Under the pieces are notes generated by a model. It did not search any database. It saw only the letters and a program-made list of their open reading frames with translations, and had not been told where the DNA came from. Shown in pieces: positions 1-10,438 of a stretch of 64,000 nucleotides of DNA; the stretch's first letter is position 1; every line of letters begins with the position of its first letter. A program made the translations under genes and the position numbers. Origin of the DNA: Oreohelix idahoensis (Eukaryota; Mollusca; Gastropoda; Stylommatophora; Oreohelicidae); the NCBI GenBank assembly GCA_024509875.1, contig JAMPIV010010565.1:1-64000 (forward strand). Reading direction: 5' to 3'.

Positions 1-11
1 ATTTTATGACA
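1..11 (-). repeat. First bases of the 3' LTR of provirus B
   Basis: On the minus strand the sequence TGTCATAAAAT follows a purine-rich tract and is identical to the start of the element's 5' LTR at 16661. The rest of the LTR lies outside the window. Confidence 0.7.
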
Positions 12-13
12 CA

Positions 14-24
14 TCTCCCCACTT
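14..24 (-). other. Polypurine tract of provirus B
   Basis: On the minus strand a run AAGTGGGGAGA ends next to the predicted 3' LTR start, about 75 bases after the pol stop codon. Elements C and D have a matching purine run in the same place. Such tracts prime plus-strand DNA synthesis in LTR elements. Confidence 0.6.
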
Positions 25-98
25 GAAAACATGCCTACGGCAAGTTCCAAAACCAGTGATACACATAGATAAAATCTCTCCTCACTCCTGCCATTACT

Positions 99-1233
99 CT
101 AATTTTGATCACAGGGGTGCCGACTGACGAAATCTGCACCGACATTCAATTTGCCTGGGATATATTGGATACTAAACTGATAAGGTTGAAGCAATAAAGA
201 CCACCTCAGCAATCTTGCGTTTTCATGCTTAGCCTGAGATAAGAATACGAGAGGCTGATGGTCCGTCTCGACCACAAAAGTCCTACCAAACAGATAGATT
301 TGAAACTTCTTTATTGCCCAGATTAACGCTAAACATTCCTTTTCGCTTGTGGAGTATCCTTGTTCCGCCTTATTCAATTTGCGGCTTGCATAAGCGACTG
401 GTTTCAGTTCCCCATCAGGTGAAGATGATCTTTGCAACAAAGCCGCTCCGAGTCCTACATTACTGGCATCGGTTCTTAAGACAAAGTCCTGTGTCAAATC
501 AGGCAGTTTGAGAATAGGCTTGCTAGTGAGTTTTTCTTTTAAGTCTTGGAACGCTAATTCACTTTGCGCAGTCCAAATAATTGTATCTGGAAGTCCCTTG
601 CGAGTCAGATCAGTCAGAGGAGCACAAATAGAGTTAAAATCTTTGATATATTTTTGATAAAATCCGCATAACGACACGAATGATCGCACGTCCTTTTTTG
701 TTTGTGGTCTAGGTGCTCTCTGCAGTTTTTCCAAGTTCTTAGGATCAGGGGTCATATTACCCTGATATACAGTGTGTCCCAAGAATTCCAACTCTTCGCA
801 TCCAATACAACATTTTGTTGGCCTAGCAGTTAAGTTCGCCTCCCGAAGTCTATCAAACAACATCTCCAGAGCTTCAATGTGTTCTTCAAATGTCTCTGTG
901 GCGACGAGAATATCATCCATGAAATTCGTGATACATGGGTTATTCAGGGGATCCAACAATTTGCGCATCATCCTTGAAAATACACTCGGAGCATTTTTCA
1001 GTCCGAATGGTAGCATGTTGAATTCATAATGTCCATCCGAAGTGCTAAAAGCCAAATAAGGTCTCACTTCAGGCTTCACTGGGATCTGGTAATAGCCTTT
1101 ACTAAGATCCACCTTTGAAAAGTATTTTGCCTTGTTCAGTCTGGCAAATAACTGTTTTGTGTCTGGTAATGGATCCACTTGTCCTTCTGTGACAGCATTC
1201 AGTTTCCTGTAATCTATGCACAGTCTGTGTTCC
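99..1233 (-). pseudogene. Provirus B pol, 3' part: reverse transcriptase and RNase H
   Basis: This is the C-terminal part of the B polyprotein, left of the element A insertion and ending at TAG 99-101. It continues the RT that starts at 11254 on the other side of A. Visible RT motifs are KVDLSKGYYQ with the first catalytic aspartate, LPFGLKNAPSVF, and FMDD with the catalytic aspartate pair. The RNase H part has TDAS, the YSTSEKE motif with its catalytic glutamate, ETDHQPL, and a C-terminal GADFVSRHP. No stop codon interrupts this part. It is broken from its N-terminal half by 10,015 bp of element A plus a 5-bp duplication, so it cannot be expressed as the original polyprotein. Confidence 0.93.
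1229..1233. repeat. Target-site duplication of element A, left copy (GTTCC)
   Basis: GTTCC directly precedes the left LTR, and the same five bases follow the right LTR at 11249-11253. Removing A and one copy restores sequence collinear with the RT region of element D around 29880. Confidence 0.93.
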
Positions 1234-2055
1234 TGTTACGGTGTTATTTTAAATGACGGCGTCTGCTGGGGTTTAGCCGTGCGCAACGTTTAGGGGTCAA
1301 TAATATTAATAGAATATGTCGATATTTTACGGTATACTGAACGCGAAATATATGCTAAGATTATGACGCATTCGCGTTGGGAAGGTCACGCTGGGTGACT
1401 TGGTTACATTGCCCTTGTTACGCTATCCGTCAAGCAGAGAAGTCGTGTCTGGTATTTCTTCCAAGGAGAGGCCTAGTATATAGCCTAAATATGAATCAAT
1501 GTAGAACTCAGGGTCAGTTCGGATATTAATCTAAGTATGAGATTATTAAGTAAATTAAATGATGGAAGGCGAATCGTATTATGATTCAATTTGTAGCTGT
1601 CAAGAACTCATGCGCTCATTTCTGGCTGTTGACTACAGCAGCGCATGTACATAGCCATGATGTTCATCTGACATATTGTTTTGACACGGACGGATACTTA
1701 CTGGTATTATTTGGAATTCATTGTTATGCTGAACTGTACATGAAGTTTTGTGAATGTCGGATATCGTTTATATGAACGTCAATACATGTGGACTCAGAAC
1801 AGAAGGCTTGATCTTTTACTTACGTTTCGGGTTCGGTTCCACAGCTGTTAATGTTTACGTTTTTTCAGCACGATAACTCTCCCACAGGGGAAATCAACTA
1901 ATATACAATATGCAAATCAGAACGTCGAAGGGATGTTCTGGTGGTCAGAGCTAACCATCAATAACAAACATTAACTATGTCAAGAGAGTGCTACCCAAAG
2001 TGACTTTAATATTCAATAAATAATATAAGAACAAGGAACCGCAGCACCCGTCACA
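1234..2055 (+). repeat. Left (5') LTR of element A
   Basis: 822 bp, beginning TGTTACGG and ending GTCACA. It matches 10439-11248 along its whole length. The only difference I see is 12 extra bases here near 1991-2002, between two short GTG-containing repeats. Any short open frames in it are repeated in the other LTR and have no known homology. Confidence 0.93.
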
Positions 2056-3596
2056 ACTGGTGGCCATTAGTGGTCTTGAAACTTTTCAAAAGAGCGAACC
2101 TCAAAAAAATAAAACATTTTTCCTTTCGAGCCGAAACGGACATTATTAAGCAAAAACACCGGTGACGTCATGCCCTTGACAACAGTATGAACGGTTGCAA
2201 AAGCCAGGAACAATCAATTCGCTTCAAAAAATTGTTTGCAGCTCTCAAACAGCAAATGAAACGTATTGCTAACGTCTTCATTGTTTCAAACAAGCTTGCG
2301 AGTCTGTTGGCGAAGCAGATAATGTACTGAATTACTGCCAAAAAAAGATAAGTAACTGCTTTTAAACGTTACAATATTTCGTCCTTTTTGTCCGACAACG
2401 CCATGTTCTTTTTTTTTTTAGCCATGTTAAATATTGTTTCTGTCTTTTTACATGTAGTGGGTATGGATGGGCGGCGGATTGAAATCAATTCTATGGCTCC
2501 CTGGATGCCACGAACTGATTTTAATTGTTCTTAGGGTCGTGAATTAATCGCATTTCGCGAAGAACGCGTCGAAGACATTACCGGTGATTGTTTCGTTCGG
2601 ATCTGCATTAATTCACCTTGTCTGTTAGGTGTCTAGTTCTGTGAAATAACCGTTGTATTTTACCGTATTCATTTTGCTTTTTATTCAGTTACAGTCATAT
2701 GTTCGTAATCTATCCTGTTTATTCTAATCTGGCTATCTTTAATTTTATTTAAATGTATTGTATTAACGTCAAATGAGTCCTGTGACGTCATTATTCGTAG
2801 TGCCAAATATGTTCTTTTACTTCAGTTAACCTTCACCCTTCTATATTTCCGATTAGTATACTTGGTTTTATAATATCACCTATTTTTGTGAAAATGTCAC
2901 TTTTGTATTGTGCTACTGTACTATAAAGCCTTGGTTAATCATTTGTATTGTCTTCATTAATGTTATGTAATAATAATATTTCTATGAATTGATTTTAATA
3001 ATATATTTAATTAATTTAATTAATTTAATTAACTTTTGGGAACTTTGATGATGAATCAAGAACATTGCAACAATTTGCAGTGGTGGTTCTAGAAACTAGC
3101 AAAGCACTTTATACACGATGAGTAAGGCATAAAATCAAAACTTTATAAGTGCAAGTAAAATTTTATATTAAAGTAATTTATTGAATTATTTTTTGGTATT
3201 CACACCATGGATAGGTGTTGAATTAAAAAACTATATATATAACATAGTAATTGGTACATTTTCATAGTACTATATTGTTGACTTCTCACATTTCTTTAAT
3301 TAAATAAAATAGTTTATGGAGGAATAATGCCCATAATTATTTAACAATTATATTAGGTGCAGGACATAAACACAGCATCTGATATAAATAAATATCATAA
3401 CTATTTATGATATATATTATTGATTACATATAATTTTATTATAAAATATTGAATAGTTGTTGAACTTACAACTATTATTAAGAGGATATTACAGTTAGGT
3501 ATACTGAGTATTCATACTTGAGCTGTTACAAATAAGTACATAGATTCTATTGGTGACTATTATAGATCTGTAATTTCTTACACTATTAACTTCAAG
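2056..3596 (+). other. 5' leader of element A, non-coding
   Basis: About 1.5 kb between the left LTR and the Gag start. A TGG-starting stretch at 2058, two bases after the LTR, is the natural place for a tRNA primer-binding site, but I cannot match it to a tRNA. The second half is very AT-rich, with direct repeats of TTAATTTAA near 3005-3032. No coding signal is seen. Confidence 0.5.
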
Positions 3597-6230
3597 ATGC
3601 TTGGGTTGGACCATTTTGTTAAAATTGGGAAAGATTTTGGTAAAAAGGGAGAATCTTTAGAAGCATACTCATTGGCTGAATTTGCTAAATATGAAGCAAA
3701 AGAAGCAGAACGTGAGAGAAAAGAAGCAGAACGGATAGCAATCTTAAAAAAAGAAGAAGCAGAACGTGAGAGAAAAGAAGCAGAACGGATAGCAATCTTA
3801 AAAAAAGAAGAGGCAGACCGTGAAATGAAAGAAAAAGAAAATAGACAAAGAGAAATTGCTAGACAGGAAAGGGAGGAACGTCGACAAGAAGAAGAAAAAA
3901 AAAGGAGAGACGAATTGGAAATAGCCCGTCTTCAGAATGAAACAGCAAGATTTCAGGCACAAAGTGCTGCTGCAACCCAGAATGATAACGCACAAAATGG
4001 GTCTTCATCCAACCAAAACAAACATTTTTACAACTTTAAATTACCCCATTTTAAATTAAATTTTGATGATTTATCATCATTTTTATCAAGATTTGAACAG
4101 ACATGCAAATCAAATCACTTGCCTAAGGATACATGGGTACTTAAGTTAAATGAATTTTTAGATGGGGAACCATTGACGGCATCTCTGAATGCTGACCCAA
4201 CAATAGCTAATAATTATGATGCTATTAAAACCTTACTTTTACGAAGGTTTCATTTGGACGAAGAAAATTGTAGGTTAAAATTTAAAAATATCTTACCTGA
4301 CTCTCCTAAAGACTTTGCAGGGTTTATTGCGAACATTCGCAATACATTTAATAGATGGCTTGAACTGGCAGATGTCAACAAATCATATGATAAATTAGTT
4401 GATTTGTTGTTACGTGATAAGGTATTATCCTCTGTCAGCCCACCATTCTTCGCATATTTGCAAGAACGAAAGCCAGTTACCATTGACGAGTTAGAAAAAA
4501 TTTCTTTGAACTATTGCAATGCGCATCCGAATGCGAACATTTCTAACTCTTTGATAAGGGAACCTCTACCTGTGGCTTCCAATATGGCATACAATAACAA
4601 TAACAAACCGAGACCTCATAGCGTAGACAGAAGTAGGTTCAAGGGAAATTACAATGTCAATTTTCATAAAGGACATAATAATAATAATAATTTCAACAAT
4701 AAAAATGATTGGAACAGAGGAAGATCACGAAATAGGAATTATTCACAGCAATCAACCTACAACAACAGTCAACAGCACGCTAATTATAATAGATCAAATA
4801 ACTACAATAATAACAGCAATTGGAATGCTAATAATCGTGGCTCGAGACATCGAGATAACAGTTACTACAGGGGACAACGAGATAATTCTAACGATTATTC
4901 CCGTAATCGATCTCATTCTCGTGGATCATCTCATTTTCACCATAATACTGGTGCAGCAGTTACAAATGATACAACCCCTGGTGTTCAGGTTCCACCTAAC
5001 GATAATGCAATACAATCTTCTGCTGCATGTTTTGCTGTAAATTATAACGTGGCGAATAGTTGCCCACAATGCAATCTTATTTTTCAGAAGGCAAAGGAGA
5101 CAGTGCTAAACTGCGGACACATTCCACCAGAAGTAGGTCTTGCAGCCAATGATGGAACAGGCTCTCTGATTTTTAACAGAGGGATAGTTAATGGTTCCAT
5201 AGTTTCTGTATTGACAGATTCGGGATCCACAACAATTGGAGTGCGGCAGTCGCTGGTACATCCTAGCTGTGCAACAGGGAAATATGTCCGTTGCATGACC
5301 TTTGGGGGGAATATTGAGTTTTACCCCACAGCTATTGTCCATGTTAATACACCTTTCTTTTCAGGACAAGTTAAGGTATGCATGCTTCAGAATCCATTTG
5401 CAGATCTGATGTTGGGACGCATCCGTGGTAGTAAGGATTGTTCCCCACAGGAAATTGAGGAATGGGAATTAAGGAATGTGCAATCTTATTGCAATGCTAA
5501 CGCTGTCATTGCAATAGCTACATTACGGGCCAACAAAATAAATACATGTGGCACAGTTTTCTCCAATTTCAGTCTAAGTACCATTCTGGAAATCGATGAG
5601 GAGAAGGATGAGACTCTCCTACAGGAAAAAAATGATGCTAAACTACCAGCCCATCCAGGGAAAATTATAGAATCATTTCGAGGCAGATATGCCTTTTCTC
5701 GAAAGAGTGCCGCCAATTCGGAATATAGATGTTGGCGACAGGATCATATTAACAGTGATCTGAATAAAATTGTTGAAAATGGGAAAAGAAAGGATGTCCC
5801 GAACAAGGGTAATGATGGTGGAGTTCTTATGAACTTAACTAATAAAATTAGGACAAATAAATATGTCAATCATTATGAGACATCATCTCATAAGACTACC
5901 ATATCCAAAAGATTAAATAGAAGAACTATTTATCATGTTAGTGACACTGATCCCACTTACATTGGGAAGGGTGCATATTCTCGCACCGTGTTAGTGCGCA
6001 ATCTGCCACAAGGTACCAGATGGCAGGCACTTAGTAATTTCTTTAATTACACGGCAGACGTTAGGTTCGTGCGTCTGTTGCCACCTACCAACAACAGGTA
6101 TGGTGAAGCTGTGGTTACATTTCGTAACAACAAAGATGCTCGTATGGTTATCGAGCGTGATAATGGTGTTTATTTTAATCACCAGTCACTAAAGTTACAA
6201 CTAGTACCTGATTCTGCGTCACGCAGATAA
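3597..6230 (+). CDS. Gag-protease polyprotein with C-terminal RRM-like domain (element A)
   Basis: An uninterrupted 877-codon frame. Residues about 30-125 form a Lys/Glu/Arg-rich coiled coil that includes a 54-bp tandem duplication. A Gag capsid-like region follows at about 140-310. Then comes a long Asn/Arg/Ser-rich low-complexity segment (about 335-455), typical of RNA-binding linkers. A Cys-x2-Cys pair at 489/492 with a following CGH may be a degenerate zinc knuckle. Residues about 525-625 look like a retropepsin: catalytic DSG at 541 and a later ADLMLGRI like the family's hydrophobic-Gly motif. Residues 796-870 fit an RNA recognition motif: RTVLVRNLP resembles RNP2 and RYGEAVVTF resembles RNP1, with the expected spacing. 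An RRM at the end of a Gag-protease protein is unusual. I chose the first ATG of the frame. Expression and function are unproven. Confidence 0.8.
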   Translation: MLGLDHFVKIGKDFGKKGESLEAYSLAEFAKYEAKEAERERKEAERIAILKKEEAERERKEAERIAILKKEEADREMKEKENRQREIARQEREERRQEEEKKRRDELEIARLQNETARFQAQSAAATQNDNAQNGSSSNQNKHFYNFKLPHFKLNFDDLSSFLSRFEQTCKSNHLPKDTWVLKLNEFLDGEPLTASLNADPTIANNYDAIKTLLLRRFHLDEENCRLKFKNILPDSPKDFAGFIANIRNTFNRWLELADVNKSYDKLVDLLLRDKVLSSVSPPFFAYLQERKPVTIDELEKISLNYCNAHPNANISNSLIREPLPVASNMAYNNNNKPRPHSVDRSRFKGNYNVNFHKGHNNNNNFNNKNDWNRGRSRNRNYSQQSTYNNSQQHANYNRSNNYNNNSNWNANNRGSRHRDNSYYRGQRDNSNDYSRNRSHSRGSSHFHHNTGAAVTNDTTPGVQVPPNDNAIQSSAACFAVNYNVANSCPQCNLIFQKAKETVLNCGHIPPEVGLAANDGTGSLIFNRGIVNGSIVSVLTDSGSTTIGVRQSLVHPSCATGKYVRCMTFGGNIEFYPTAIVHVNTPFFSGQVKVCMLQNPFADLMLGRIRGSKDCSPQEIEEWELRNVQSYCNANAVIAIATLRANKINTCGTVFSNFSLSTILEIDEEKDETLLQEKNDAKLPAHPGKIIESFRGRYAFSRKSAANSEYRCWRQDHINSDLNKIVENGKRKDVPNKGNDGGVLMNLTNKIRTNKYVNHYETSSHKTTISKRLNRRTIYHVSDTDPTYIGKGAYSRTVLVRNLPQGTRWQALSNFFNYTADVRFVRLLPPTNNRYGEAVVTFRNNKDARMVIERDNGVYFNHQSLKLQLVPDSASRR
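3705..3812 (+). repeat. 54-bp tandem duplication in the Gag coiled coil
   Basis: Two head-to-tail 54-bp copies (3705-3758 and 3759-3812) encode an 18-residue coiled-coil unit rich in Glu, Lys, Arg and Ala. A third, diverged unit starts at 3813. The length keeps the frame, so the coil is lengthened without disruption. Confidence 0.85.
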
Positions 6231-6459
6231 CAGGGTACTGTAACCATATTCGTCACATCTTCGATGACTCAGCATAGTCAGTCATCATTATTTTTTTTTC
6301 TTTCTTTCCTATTAATCTATTCAGGCGTATATTGGTGAATGTAGACTCTTCTATTAGGTGACACTTGTGTTGTCTTATCTACGATAACACTTTGTATTTC
6401 TGTCTATATTTATTTTACCATGCCTACACTAGACAGTAACGTGATTAACTGTTCTAACT
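6231..6459 (+). other. Spacer of element A, site of pol deletion
   Basis: Between the Gag-protease-RRM stop and the RNase H frame, where a Gypsy element would encode reverse transcriptase, there are only about 230 non-coding bases. The RT palm and fingers are absent. Confidence 0.6.
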
Positions 6460-7014
6460 ATGCTCAGCCAATGCAACATAAGTTTTGTATATCGTCTATT
6501 TGTCTTGTCATCTTTATTAAAGAAGAACATGCCATTAAGGATAAATTGGACAGACGAATGTGACAAAACTTTTCGCACTATCTTAAACATTTTTTCATGC
6601 CCACCTGTTTTAAGATTATCAGATGCCTCTAAAAAGTTTGTTCTACGTACAGATGCGAGTAATTACGGACTCGGGGCTTGTCTACTCCAATATCATGATG
6701 ATATCCTTCATCCTGTACTATATATCTCACGCAAGCTGAAACCTCCGGAGACTAAATATTCGACTGTAGACCGAGAACTGCTCGCCGTGATCTGGGCAAT
6801 TAACAAACTCGAAAAAATTTTGCTGGGATCACCATTTCTGATCCAGACTGATCAGAAATCTGTGGCAGCATTACGTCGTTCAAACCATAAAAGTCCAAAG
6901 CTTGCACGATTTGCTATTGCGTTGCAACCATATGATTTCGAAATACAGTCGATACCAGGAACTGAGAACGTTGTGGCCGACACGTTGTCCAGACATCCTA
7001 CGGATTCTGAATGA
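6460..7014 (+). CDS. RNase H remnant of Gypsy pol (element A)
   Basis: An open 184-codon frame homologous to the connection and RNase H part of Ty3/Gypsy reverse transcriptase. It contains FVLRTDASNYGLGACLLQ with the first catalytic aspartate, YSTVDRELLAVIWA with the glutamate, IQTDQKS with the second aspartate, and VVADTLSRHP at the C-terminus. The RT palm with its aspartate pair, normally just upstream, is missing. The first 25 or so residues look like random read-through; the homologous part begins near 6530 at a KKN-M-PLRINW segment. It is either a relic with no stop codon yet or a retained RNase H. No integrase follows; the next feature is a DNA transposon. Confidence 0.72.
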   Translation: MLSQCNISFVYRLFVLSSLLKKNMPLRINWTDECDKTFRTILNIFSCPPVLRLSDASKKFVLRTDASNYGLGACLLQYHDDILHPVLYISRKLKPPETKYSTVDRELLAVIWAINKLEKILLGSPFLIQTDQKSVAALRRSNHKSPKLARFAIALQPYDFEIQSIPGTENVVADTLSRHPTDSE

Positions 7015-7093
7015 ATATTACTATTTCAAGAAAATTTTCTGACTAATCAAGCATTACATTTGCAATGAACGGTATTAATGCCACGTCAGAATA
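7015..7093 (+). other. Element A sequence up to the Tigger insertion site
   Basis: Short non-coding stretch after the RNase H stop. It ends in the TA dinucleotide (7092-7093) that is duplicated after the transposon at 9402-9403. Confidence 0.6.
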
Positions 7094-7120
7094 CAGTAGA
7101 ACTCCATTTATCCGAACCCC
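7094..7120 (+). repeat. Left terminal inverted repeat of the Tigger-like element
   Basis: 27 bp starting CAGTAGAACTCCATTTATCC. Its reverse complement is found exactly at 9375-9401. Confidence 0.95.
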
Positions 7121-7451
7121 AATTATCCGAACATCCAATTATCCGAACACTTTTTCGAGAAAAAAAAAAATCAGGCGCCACCAGTCATGTTAGACTTTAT
7201 TTTTGAATCTTTTGATGCTGCAAGCTTCAAATGTGTGCGAACAATTTGTAGAGGATGGAATGGGCTAATGGTCAGTCGCTTACGTACAGGAAGTCAGTCA
7301 GATCATAAAGTCAGTTAATATCTGGTTTACCAATCTAGTGTACGTATGCGTTCTAGGCAGAACACTGGCTAAACAGACAGTTCAACTTAAAATAATTGTG
7401 TCTGCTACTACAGCAGAATAATTTTGGTGTGCAAGTATTTCTCTGTGCGAT

Positions 7452-9041
7452 ATGGAATCTTCCAGAAGGCCTAAAGCATATAAAAGGAACCGCAATGTTT
7501 TGTCAATTGAAACGAAAACCGAAATTATCAAGAGACTAGGAAAAGGTGAAACTGTGTCTTCACTTGCGAGGATATCCAATGTTGGGAAAGCTACCGTCTC
7601 TGACATCAAAAGTAACAAGGATAAAATTATGAGTTTTGCACCGAAATTGGATAGTGAAAATGGGTCGAAGAAACGTAAACCATGAGACATGCGAAAGATT
7701 TGAAATTGAAAGAGGCTTTGTATATATGGTTTGTGCAAAGAAGAAGCAAAGGGGAAACTATCTCTGGTTCTCTATTGTGTGAAAAGGCACTTCAGTTCAA
7801 CAATCAACTTGACTGTCCTCCTGACTTTAAGGCTAGCCAGGGATGGTTAAGAAACTTTAAATCTTGTCATGGCATACGAGAATTGGAGATGCAACTGCCG
7901 CTGAAAATTTTAAAGAAACATTCTTGGCTTTTTTGGAAGAAGAAGATTATTCACTCGATGTGTATAATGCTGGAAATCATTGCCTCAAAAATCACTTGCA
8001 TCTCAGCGCGAAGCAGCTTCCCCTGTGTTTAAAAAGTGCAAAGAGAGAGAGTAACAATTTTGGTAGCCGCGAATGCCAGTGGAAGTCATCGTTTACCGGT
8101 GCTAATGATCGGTAAAGCCAAAAAAACCACGTTGTTTAAAGAATGTGACATGTCTCCCATTGTGCTACAAAGCACAGAAGAGTGCTTGGATGAATAGTGA
8201 AATATTTCTTGATTGGTATACAAATCAGTTCATCCCAAATGTGAAGAGGTTGAGAGAACAAGAAAAGAAAACTGGAAAAGTAATTCTTCTACTGGACAAT
8301 GCACCATCTCATCCAGAGACGGATACATTGAATGCAGTTGATGCAAATTTTAAAGTAATTTTTCTGCCTCCCAATGTAACAGCACTGATTCAACCAATGG
8401 ATCAGGGTGTTATAGCAAAGCTTAAAACGATGTACAAGAAGGAAGTCATGCGTCGTTTATTGTTGGCTGAAGATGAAGAAAGTGTGGTGGCGTTTTCCAA
8501 AAAGCTTAATCTCAAAGACTGCTGATATATGTTAGCTGATGCTTGGACCACCCTGTCACAAGATAATCTCAACAAGGCTTGGAATAGATTGCTTGGGAAA
8601 AAAGGAGGAAATGAAACTACTGTAGTGGACACAAATGATGATTGTATAAATGAAGTTGTGGAACTGTTTCAAGCAATGCCCGGATTTTCGGCCTGTGACA
8701 AAGATGATGCACACATGTGGCTAGAAGATGATACAGATTCTGGTTTTCAGTTTTTGAATGACGAAGAAATTTTGTCTTTTGTGCAAGAAGAAAACCAAAT
8801 ACATGTAGTGACCGATGATGAAGACTCCTCAGAAGTACATGATGTACTTGTAGATTATGAAGAAAACCCAAAACGTCGACCAAGTCCTGAAGAGGCCTTT
8901 ATAGCACTAGAAACAGCGATGGCTTGGTACGAGCAAGAAGATGACAGCTGTCCTATACAGCTTCTGCTGTTGAAGAGAATGCGGGACTTAGCAGCCAAAA
9001 GGAGACTATCCAGTTTGGTGCAAAAGAGGATTCCTCATTAA
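7452..9041 (+). pseudogene. Tigger/pogo-like transposase, degenerate
   Basis: Remains of a cut-and-paste transposase related to CENP-B, jerky and Tigger proteins. The N-terminal psq-type helix-turn-helix is in 7452-7685 (segment RLGKGETVSSLARISNVGKA). The CENP-B-type second domain follows at about 7690-7870 (GWLRNFKSCHGI). The DDE core is seen as ILLLDNAPSH (second Asp at about 8294) and QPMDQGVI. The frame is broken by TGA 7683-7685, a shift near 7860-7900, loss of the segment that normally holds the first catalytic Asp near 7975, a further shift near 8050-8150, and TGA 8523-8525. The C-terminal acidic tail (8529-9041) is open. This copy cannot make an active enzyme. Confidence 0.88.
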
Positions 9042-9374
9042 TTTAAATAGTGGGTTACATCTGTGCAAGTACATGTATACGTAAGTTGCGCCTGGTTTTG
9101 AATCGTTTGTAATGTTATTTTGAAAACATTTCTCTTTCTTAACAAAAATAATTAATAAAAGTAGTACATGCACTGCAAAATGTAATGAAAGATTTTGGTG
9201 ATACAGTGATCTAATACAGTGTGGGTATTATTATTACAGTACAAGTAAATATGTTTTATAGTGTAATTTCCTTGTGATGGTTAATTATTTTTAGAAATAT
9301 GTGTACATGTACTCGATACATTATGTAATCCAATTATCCGAACATTTGATTATCCGAACGATGCTCGGTCCCAT

Positions 9375-9401
9375 GGGGTTCGGATAAATGGAGTTCTACT
9401 G
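9375..9401 (-). repeat. Right terminal inverted repeat of the Tigger-like element
   Basis: 27-bp exact inverted copy of 7094-7120, followed by the duplicated TA at 9402-9403. Confidence 0.95.
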
Positions 9402-9403
9402 TA

Positions 9404-10438
9404 TACAACACTTCAGTTGGACTTCCTACTTAAATGAGGACATTTCGAAATAAACTATTGTGATCAAAATATCAAGTTTTACGGATCGGTTGAAAATTTG
9501 GACTTCACTTGGACTTTGCGTATAACTCATTTCGATTGCAAAATAGTAAAAAGTAACAATCTCTGATATAAACTGGACAGATACGGTGATGACTTATTCA
9601 AATTACGTTCAAAATTTCAATAAAGGAACTAACGACGATTGGATAATCATATCAAAATTCGATAATATGAACTTTGTGTCTTAATAAACTTTCATACAAG
9701 TCATTAGGATGTAACAACGATTGGATCTTCATGTCCGATATTGTTAAATTTGCTAGCTATTAAATTAATATATAATAAAATAAAGTTGAAGTGTGATGAA
9801 ATAAAAAAAAATATATACTAAGAAAAGATGAAACAAAAAAATATCACACCAATTAATATTTTAATTATTAAGGTGATAGATATTAGATTATGATATTTCA
9901 TATGAATAGTTAAAATGTATGAATTTTTTTTTTTTTGTTCTTTTCTTTCTGATTGCTTTAATTTAATTAGGTATCTATCCTTATACTTCATTTTCACACT
10001 CATTACTATTTTAATGTATACTTTAATATTTAGTTTTAAGTGTCCGTACTTCTCAATTTTTATTTCTTTTTCTCTCTTATACTATTTCTCATTAGATATT
10101 AATTAGTTAGTACCATACGTACATATTATAATTAATTATTTTAATTTTAATTAGTTAGAATAATTTTAATAACACCTCACATTAGTTAGTCAATACATAC
10201 ATCAAATTAATTAGTTAATTAATTAGTGACAGTGACATTTCTTTATTTAATATAAGTTATATGTATGATATGACGTTGATTTTATTATAAGATATTACTG
10301 ACATGACCGCGACACTGTTCTAGATAGAACATCGTAGGCCATACGTCGGGTTTTGTTAAATTTTTGATAATTTGATTAATATTGTTCAAAAAAAAATCTA
10401 TCTAATAGATTTTTTTTTCCCCCGTCTGACAGGAAATC
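9404..10438 (+). other. 3' non-coding region of element A
   Basis: About 1 kb of AT-rich sequence between the transposon and the right LTR, with many TTAATTA-type runs. No coding potential or integrase remnant is seen. Just before the LTR, 10412-10438 holds a T-run, a C-run and CAGGAAATC, where a polypurine tract would be expected; it is a poor match to a typical one. Confidence 0.55.

Larger units (their letters stand above)
7094..9401 (+). mobile_element. Tigger/pogo-like DNA transposon
   Basis: A 2,308-bp element with perfect 27-bp terminal inverted repeats (7094-7120 and 9375-9401) starting CAGTAGAACTCC, flanked by TA duplications (7092-7093, 9402-9403), as expected for the Tc1/mariner-pogo superfamily. 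Inside the ends are extra copies of ATTATCCGAAC: two on the left (7121-7150) and two on the right (about 9333-9360), all in the same orientation. It encodes a broken transposase with pogo/CENP-B type DNA-binding and DDE domains. It lies in the 3' part of element A. Confidence 0.93.

Noticed and set aside
1581..1775. 64-codon frame, identical at 10786-10980
   Set aside because: It lies inside the two LTRs of element A. Its identity follows from LTR identity, and no domain is visible.
4654..5040. 128-codon Ile/Thr-rich frame overlapping the element A Gag
   Set aside because: A shadow of the Asn/Arg-rich low-complexity segment in another frame.
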